64,000 bases of DNA from Nonomuraea wenchangensis (lineage in GTDB: Bacteria > Actinomycetota > Actinomycetes > Streptosporangiales > Streptosporangiaceae): positions 206,374 through 270,373 of the forward strand of contig NZ_FOHX01000013.1 in assembly GCF_900111685.1 (NCBI RefSeq). Direction: 5' to 3'. Shown here piece by piece: positions 59,493 to 64,000 of the stretch; within the stretch, counting starts at the first letter, position 1, and each line of letters starts with the position of its first letter. A program made the translations under genes and the position numbers. The notes beneath the pieces are model-generated. The model was not told the origin of the DNA. It worked only from the letters and a program-made list of their open reading frames with translations, and ran no database searches.

Positions 59493-59957
59493 TCAGGAGG
59501 GCTGAGCCAGGCGGCTCGGGGCCGGGTTGCTGACCTGCTGGAAGATCAACGATGAGCGGAAGCCGGTGACCTCGCGGCGTTTGCTCAGCCGGTCGAGGAG
59601 GAAGGCGTGCAGGGCGTCGAGGTCGGGCACGCCGACGTGCAGCAGGAAGTCGTCGCCGCCGGACAGGACGAAGACGCTGAGCACCTCGGGCATCTTCGCC
59701 GCCGACGCCTTGAACGTGTCGATGACGGCCCGGCTCAACGGCCGGACCTGCACGGCGACCATCGCCTGCACGCCGCGGTTCAGGGCGGCGGGGTCGATCT
59801 CGGCGTGGTATCCCTTGATCACGCCGCGGCGGGCGAGCGCCCGCACCCGTTCCAGGCAGGTCGACGGGGCGATGCCGAGCTGCCGGGCGAGCTCCCGGTT
59901 GGAGAGCCGGGCATCTGACTGCAGAAGGCGGATGATCCCCGCATCAAGTTCGTCCAC
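59493..59957 (-). CDS. Lrp/AsnC-family transcriptional regulator
   Basis: A 154-residue regulator from GTG 59957 (VDELDAGIIRLLQSDARLSN, RELARQLGIAPSTCLERVRA, LARRGVIKGYHAEIDPAALN). The C-terminal RAM domain follows (AMVAVQVRPLSRAVIDTFKA, DFLLHVGVPDLDALHAFLLD). GTG 59957 fits the family start; the open frame reaches 59987. Divergent from an amino-acid permease, so it most likely controls it in response to an amino acid. Confidence 0.9.
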   Translation of the reverse strand: MDELDAGIIRLLQSDARLSNRELARQLGIAPSTCLERVRALARRGVIKGYHAEIDPAALNRGVQAMVAVQVRPLSRAVIDTFKASAAKMPEVLSVFVLSGGDDFLLHVGVPDLDALHAFLLDRLSKRREVTGFRSSLIFQQVSNPAPSRLAQPS

Positions 59958-59988
59958 CTGCCCATGATGGCAGCGGATTCCGGCCATC

Positions 59989-60018
59989 CGTTCGGCTGGC
60001 CGACCGCAGGGCCGAACG
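59989..60018. promoter_or_regulatory. Inverted repeat between lrp and permease
   Basis: Perfect arms CGTTCGGC and GCCGAACG are separated by 14 bp, so their centres are about two helical turns apart, in the 79-bp divergent promoter region. Suits a dimeric Lrp-type site. Confidence 0.6.
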
Positions 60019-60036
60019 TTTGCCTACCGTGTCGCC

Positions 60037-61344
60037 ATGACAGAACACCGGCTGGGAGTCTGGCAAGGAACCGCGACCGTGCTCGGCGGCGTGCTGGGAC
60101 CGGGCATGCTCGTGCTCCCGCACCTGGCCGCGGAGGCGGCCGGACCCGGATCGGTGCTCGCCTGGGCGGCGCTGATCGTCGTCAGCGTCCCCATCGCCTT
60201 CACCTTCGCGCTGCTCGGCCTGCGCCACCCCGACGGCGGCGGCGTCGCCCACTTCGCCGGGACCGCGATCGGGCGCTGGGCGTACGCGCTGGTCGGTTGG
60301 TGGTTCTTCGCCGCCGTGCCGATCGGCACCCTCGCCGGGGCGCTCGCGGGCGGCATCTACACGGCGGACGCGTTCGGCTGGGACGGCCGGACCTCCGCGG
60401 TGATCGCCTTCGCGCTGCTGGCGGTCGCGTTCGTCGCCAACGCGGCCGGGCTGCGCACCAGCGGCCGCATGCAGGTCGTCATGGTCGGCCTGCTGCTCGC
60501 GGTCCTCGCCACCGCGATCGTGGCGAGCCTGCCCGCGGTCGGCGCCGAGCGTTTCGAGCCGTTCCTGCCGCACGGCCTCGGCGGTGTCGGCAGCGCGGTC
60601 GGTGTGCTGATCTTCGCCTTCGTCGGCTGGGAGGCCGCCAGCCACCTGTCCGCCGACTTCGCGGGCCGGCGCCTGCTCACCGCGACCGGCCTCACGCTGG
60701 CGGCGATCACGGTCATCTACCTGAGCGTGGCGATGACGGTCGTCGGTTCCGGTGCGGCGTCCTCGCCGGTGCCGCTGACCGCGATGATGAGGACGAGCCT
60801 CGGCGCGGCCGCTGAACCCGTCACCGGGATCGCGGCCCTCGTGCTCACCTTCGGCGCGATCAACACCTACATCGCCGGCGCTTCGCGCCTCGGCGTCGCC
60901 CTCGCGCGGCAGCGGCTGCTGCCCCACCGGATCGCGTCCCCGTACCGCAGCCTCACCGTGCTCGCAGCCGCCATCGCGGTCGTCGGCGCGGTCGCGCTCG
61001 TGCGCCCGATCGGCCTGGACCCGCTGCTGCGGGCGACCTCCGCGTGTCTCGCCGCGGTCATGTTCATCGGCGCGCTGGCCGCGACCCGGCTGCTGCCCGC
61101 CGGCCGGATGCGCGCGACCGCCGTCGCCGCCTGCACCCTGACCGCGCTCACACTGGTGCTCAGCGGCAGCTACCTCGCCGTGCCCGCCGCCATCGCGGCC
61201 GCCGGGTTCACCGCCAGGGCCCTCCACTCCCGCCGTACGAACGCGCCGCGGAACGGCGCGATCGACCGCCGCAGCGCGGAAACGTCAGTCGGCGCTGCCG
61301 TAGAACACGGACCAGCCGCCGCGACAGAGCCGCGCCACCCGTGA
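60037..61344 (+). CDS. APC-superfamily amino-acid permease
   Basis: A 435-residue permease with about 12 membrane segments. The GTATVLGGVLGPGMLVLPHL start is the first conserved glycine-rich segment of the APC fold; IFAFVGWEAASHLSADFAGR is the segment 6 region; FGAINTYIAGASRLGVALAR is segment 8. Similar to YjeH/SteT-like amino-acid exporters and exchangers. Controlled by the divergent Lrp regulator. The C-terminal 40 residues are hydrophilic. Confidence 0.9.
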   Translation: MTEHRLGVWQGTATVLGGVLGPGMLVLPHLAAEAAGPGSVLAWAALIVVSVPIAFTFALLGLRHPDGGGVAHFAGTAIGRWAYALVGWWFFAAVPIGTLAGALAGGIYTADAFGWDGRTSAVIAFALLAVAFVANAAGLRTSGRMQVVMVGLLLAVLATAIVASLPAVGAERFEPFLPHGLGGVGSAVGVLIFAFVGWEAASHLSADFAGRRLLTATGLTLAAITVIYLSVAMTVVGSGAASSPVPLTAMMRTSLGAAAEPVTGIAALVLTFGAINTYIAGASRLGVALARQRLLPHRIASPYRSLTVLAAAIAVVGAVALVRPIGLDPLLRATSACLAAVMFIGALAATRLLPAGRMRATAVAACTLTALTLVLSGSYLAVPAAIAAAGFTARALHSRRTNAPRNGAIDRRSAETSVGAAVEHGPAAATEPRHP

Positions 61345-61529
61345 CGTCCGCTGCGGGACGGGCAGGACGTCGGTCGCGGCGGTGCAGACGGGCTTGAGCG
61401 CTCGTCTGGACGATGGCGCGGGGCCAGACCCGGATTCTTCAGATCGAGCCCCGACCCCGTCTGAGCAGCGTCCCGGGGCAGGACAGTAAAACATTGTCCG
61501 GGACGTCAGCCCATCGCCAGGATGGGACG

Positions 61530-62567
61530 ATGAACGTCTCCGCGGCCGGTTCTGACCCATCTGCATCCGCACCCCGACCTGCCTCCGTGGAGGGCGGAAG
61601 CGCCACGGGGCTTCACGTCTACCGAATCACGAAGTACAACCCGGCAGACCGCAACGAGAATGGCCACTACGCCGGTCCCGAGGACTCATACAGCGATCAC
61701 GGCCCGGTCGAAGCGGCCTACCTCGCAGCTGTGGCCGCGTTCGCCCGAGAAACCGGCGTCACCTGCCTGACGATCCGGGAACCCGCGGTGACCGGCTTCA
61801 TCAACTTCGGTGTCGAACCGCCCATCGAGGGTCACGGCCTGGCCGGGCTGTTCCCACCCGACCTGACCGGCTACCACGACGGCGCGCAGGTGCCCATCGC
61901 CGTCGCCCTGGAACTGGTCCGGGCAATGCTGCGTGACAACGGCGCATGGTGCCGCCTTGAGGCCGAGGGCCGATTCTTCGTCCACGTCGGTTACGACCAG
62001 TACGTTCATGTCGGCAGTGCGCTCCCGTGCTCGCACGCGGTGACGTTCACTCGTCAGCGCGGGCTCTTCGCCGAACCCATCAGCCGGTCACCGTACGGCC
62101 CGGAGTCCGATGGGGACGATCTCGCGCGACGACGTCCGGCCGACGCGACGTTCTGGGGCGAGCTGGAAGCCCTCATCAGCCGAGGCGGCGTGGTGGTGCT
62201 GGAGGAGGGCTACGTCCGCAACGCCTCACACTGGCACCGGATCACGACCGTTGATGAGGTCGCCGCGATACGGAGCCGGCTCACTCCCAGGGCCAGGCTG
62301 CTGGTCTGGCCTGACCTGTCAACAGACGTGGACGCAGCCCTTGCCGGTCTACCCGACGAGGGACTCAGTGAGATCGTCTGGCAGAGCCCACAAGGGCACA
62401 TCAGCAGCCTGACAGTCGATGAAACCCACTACCCGGCACTGCGCGCCATGCTGACTGACGCCCGCGCAATACTGGTCCTTTCCTGTCACGAGGACGAGCG
62501 CCGACCGCTGATGGCCGCCGTCCTGCCCGACCCTGACGGAGTGCTCCGCGCACGCTGGACGCCCTGA
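61530..62567 (+). CDS. Conserved actinobacterial protein of unknown function
   Basis: A 345-residue cytosolic protein. The first part (LHVYRITKYNPADRNENGHY, SDHGPVEAAYLAAVAAFARE, GFINFGVEPPIEGHGLAGLF) is well conserved among actinomycetes in my memory, where it is sometimes annotated as RNA-binding without direct proof. The rest (GRFFVHVGYDQYVHVGSALP, NASHWHRITTVDEVAAIRSR) has no recognised catalytic motif. ATG 61530 follows AGGATGGG. Stands alone. Confidence 0.78.
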   Translation: MNVSAAGSDPSASAPRPASVEGGSATGLHVYRITKYNPADRNENGHYAGPEDSYSDHGPVEAAYLAAVAAFARETGVTCLTIREPAVTGFINFGVEPPIEGHGLAGLFPPDLTGYHDGAQVPIAVALELVRAMLRDNGAWCRLEAEGRFFVHVGYDQYVHVGSALPCSHAVTFTRQRGLFAEPISRSPYGPESDGDDLARRRPADATFWGELEALISRGGVVVLEEGYVRNASHWHRITTVDEVAAIRSRLTPRARLLVWPDLSTDVDAALAGLPDEGLSEIVWQSPQGHISSLTVDETHYPALRAMLTDARAILVLSCHEDERRPLMAAVLPDPDGVLRARWTP

Positions 62568-62617
62568 TCCCGAACAGGACTTTTTCGTTCGGGCGGTCGG
62601 GGGGTGGAAGTCAGGCA

Positions 62618-64000
62618 TCAGACCACCTCGAACGTGCTCATCATGGCCATGTCCTCGTGTTCGAGGTTGTGGCAGTGCAGGACGTAGCGGCCCCGGTAGC
62701 CGGTGAACCGGGTGATGATCTCCACGGTCTGCGCCTCCCGCAGCTCGACGGTGTCCTTCCATTCGGGCGGACCGGCCGGCCGCTCGCCGCCGGCCGACAG
62801 CACCTGGAACGGCGCGAGGTGCAGGTGAACGGGGTGGGAGACGTCGCTGGTGAGCCGCCAGATCTCCGCCTGGCCGAGCTTGGGCCGGGCATCGGCGCGC
62901 TGGGCGTCGAAGGGCTTGCCGTTGATCAGCCAGCCGGTGTGGCCGTGCAGGTCGCCGCTGGTGAACTCGAAGTCGCGGGTCACCGCGGCCGTGGCCGGGT
63001 CGAGCGGCTCGACGCGCGAGAGCGTTCGCGGGATGGCCGAGTCGTCGCTGGCGTCACGCTCGACGGCGAAGCGCATCACCCTGGCCTGCGGGCCTTCCCC
63101 CAGGAGGTTGCGCAGCTCGACGTGGTCACCGACCCGGTAGGCGGCGAAGTCGGCGATCACGTCGGCCCGCTCGCCCGGCGCCAGCCGTACCCGCTGGAGG
63201 GAGCGAGGGGCCGCGAGCAGCCCGCCGTCGCTGCCGATCTGGGTCAGGACACCGCCGGGCGACAGGGCCAGCTCGTAGGTGCGGGCGTTGGAGCCGTTGA
63301 GCAGTCGCAGCCGGTAGCGGGCCCGATCGACCCCGAGCTGCGGCCAGGGCGCGCCGTTGACCAGGATGACGTCGCCGAGCACGCCGCCCATGAACGCCTC
63401 GTGGGCGCCGGGGCCGTCGGGCCTGGCCGGGTAGGGCATGGCGCCGTCGGCGTCGAAGGACCTGTCGCAGATCAGCAGCGGCACGTCCCGCTCTCCCGAG
63501 GGGAGCGGCAGCTTGTCCTGCTCGTCGTCGCCGAGGAGGAAGAACCCGGCCAGGCCGCGCCAGACCTGCGGCCCGGTGTGGTCCATGCGGTGGTCGTGGT
63601 ACCACAGCGTGGCCGCGCGTTGCTCCAGCGGGAAGACGTAGTCGCGGTGGGCGCCCGGCTGGACCAGGTCGGTGGGAAAGCCGTCGGACTCCGGCGGCGT
63701 GTGGCCGCCGTGCAGATGGGTGACCGTCGGCGCGTCGAGGTGGTTGGTGACGCGCACGACGGTCCGGCGGCCGGCGCGTGCCCGGAGGGTGGGTCCGGGG
63801 AACTGCCCCCCGTACCCCCAGATCGGGGTGCGCAGGCCCGGCAGGATCTCCACCTCGGCAGAGCGTTGGACGAGCTCGTAGTAGTCGGTGCTCGCGTCGG
63901 TCCGGTACGGCTTGGCCACCGCGGGCGACGGCAGCGGCACCATGTAGGGCTTGGGCAGCGGCGCGCTGCTCGTCAGGAGCTGGGGCAGCGGCGTGCGGCT
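62618..64000 (-). CDS. Multicopper oxidase, 5' end beyond window
   Basis: At least 460 residues of a three-cupredoxin-domain oxidase. Copper motifs are HLHGGH and WYHDHRMDH (type 2/3 sites), HPVHLHLAPF and HCHNLEHED (type 1 and trinuclear sites, with the HCH that transfers electrons). The frame is open to position 64000, so the start and any Tat signal are off the edge. Similar to CueO/SufI-like and bilirubin-oxidase-like enzymes. Probable roles are copper or phenolic oxidation in the envelope; substrate unknown. Confidence 0.92.
   Translation of the reverse strand, partial: SRTPLPQLLTSSAPLPKPYMVPLPSPAVAKPYRTDASTDYYELVQRSAEVEILPGLRTPIWGYGGQFPGPTLRARAGRRTVVRVTNHLDAPTVTHLHGGHTPPESDGFPTDLVQPGAHRDYVFPLEQRAATLWYHDHRMDHTGPQVWRGLAGFFLLGDDEQDKLPLPSGERDVPLLICDRSFDADGAMPYPARPDGPGAHEAFMGGVLGDVILVNGAPWPQLGVDRARYRLRLLNGSNARTYELALSPGGVLTQIGSDGGLLAAPRSLQRVRLAPGERADVIADFAAYRVGDHVELRNLLGEGPQARVMRFAVERDASDDSAIPRTLSRVEPLDPATAAVTRDFEFTSGDLHGHTGWLINGKPFDAQRADARPKLGQAEIWRLTSDVSHPVHLHLAPFQVLSAGGERPAGPPEWKDTVELREAQTVEIITRFTGYRGRYVLHCHNLEHEDMAMMSTFEVV

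Overview
The window is chromosomal DNA from a high-GC actinomycete. Codons are strongly biased to G or C in the third position, GTG and TTG starts are common, and the gene families (PadR with a permease-prefix membrane protein, SigE-type sigma factor, F420/LLM oxidoreductase remnants, CUT1 sugar importers without their own ATPase, RseP/Rip1-type M50 protease) fit a Streptosporangiaceae-like soil actinomycete such as Nonomuraea. The genus is an inference.

Region 1 (1 to about 22.5 kb) is an accessory, decaying region. An IS256-type transposase end cuts the 3' end of an aminoglycoside-phosphotransferase-like gene. A 3'-truncated ATP-dependent DNA ligase runs into a small Cys-rich gene. A complete tyrosine integrase stands divergent from a zinc-knuckle/coiled-coil gene broken by a 116-bp tandem duplication. 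Between intact metabolic and regulatory genes (aldo/keto reductase, DUF3887 hydrolase with its ArsR-like regulator, PadR operon, DinB, TetR plus membrane protein) lie broken pieces: Tn3 tnpA parts, a headless serine resolvase, two related integrase remnants, a cysteine desulfurase fragment, an abortive-infection remnant, and a LysR/oxidoreductase pair. Two 62-bp direct repeats sharing a CGGGAATTCCCG core flank the PadR block.

Region 2 (22.5 to 28.6 kb) is a carbohydrate regulon: a GH39-type glycosidase, a divergent LacI regulator, and a lipoprotein binding protein with two CUT1 permeases. Three identical-format operators (CGAAA-N3-TTTCG) lie upstream of the three transcription units.

Region 3 (28.7 to 45.6 kb) holds small regulator/effector pairs: MFS exporters, a DHFR-like reductase, MerR with a membrane protein, HxlR/RidA, XRE-cupin with a methyltransferase, TetR with a membrane-anchored MBL-fold hydrolase, and TetR/MFS. 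Many have a palindromic operator in the intergenic space. Another Tn3 tnpA fragment and a resolvase N-terminus occur here.

Region 4 (45.65 to 57.24 kb) is a coherent catabolic island. One arm encodes an aminotransferase, a sugar ABC importer with its ATPase and one permease fused in a single chain, a binding protein, a second permease and an SDR. The divergent arm encodes a carbon-nitrogen hydrolase, a cyclase-family metal hydrolase, an IlvD/Edd sugar-acid dehydratase and a GntR/FCD regulator. I know no named pathway with this gene set; it is the best candidate for an undescribed system here.

Region 5 (57.2 to 64 kb) is more ordinary: an M50 site-2 protease, a sigma-factor/secreted-protein deletion chimera, Lrp with an amino-acid permease, a conserved hypothetical protein, and a multicopper oxidase that runs off the right edge.
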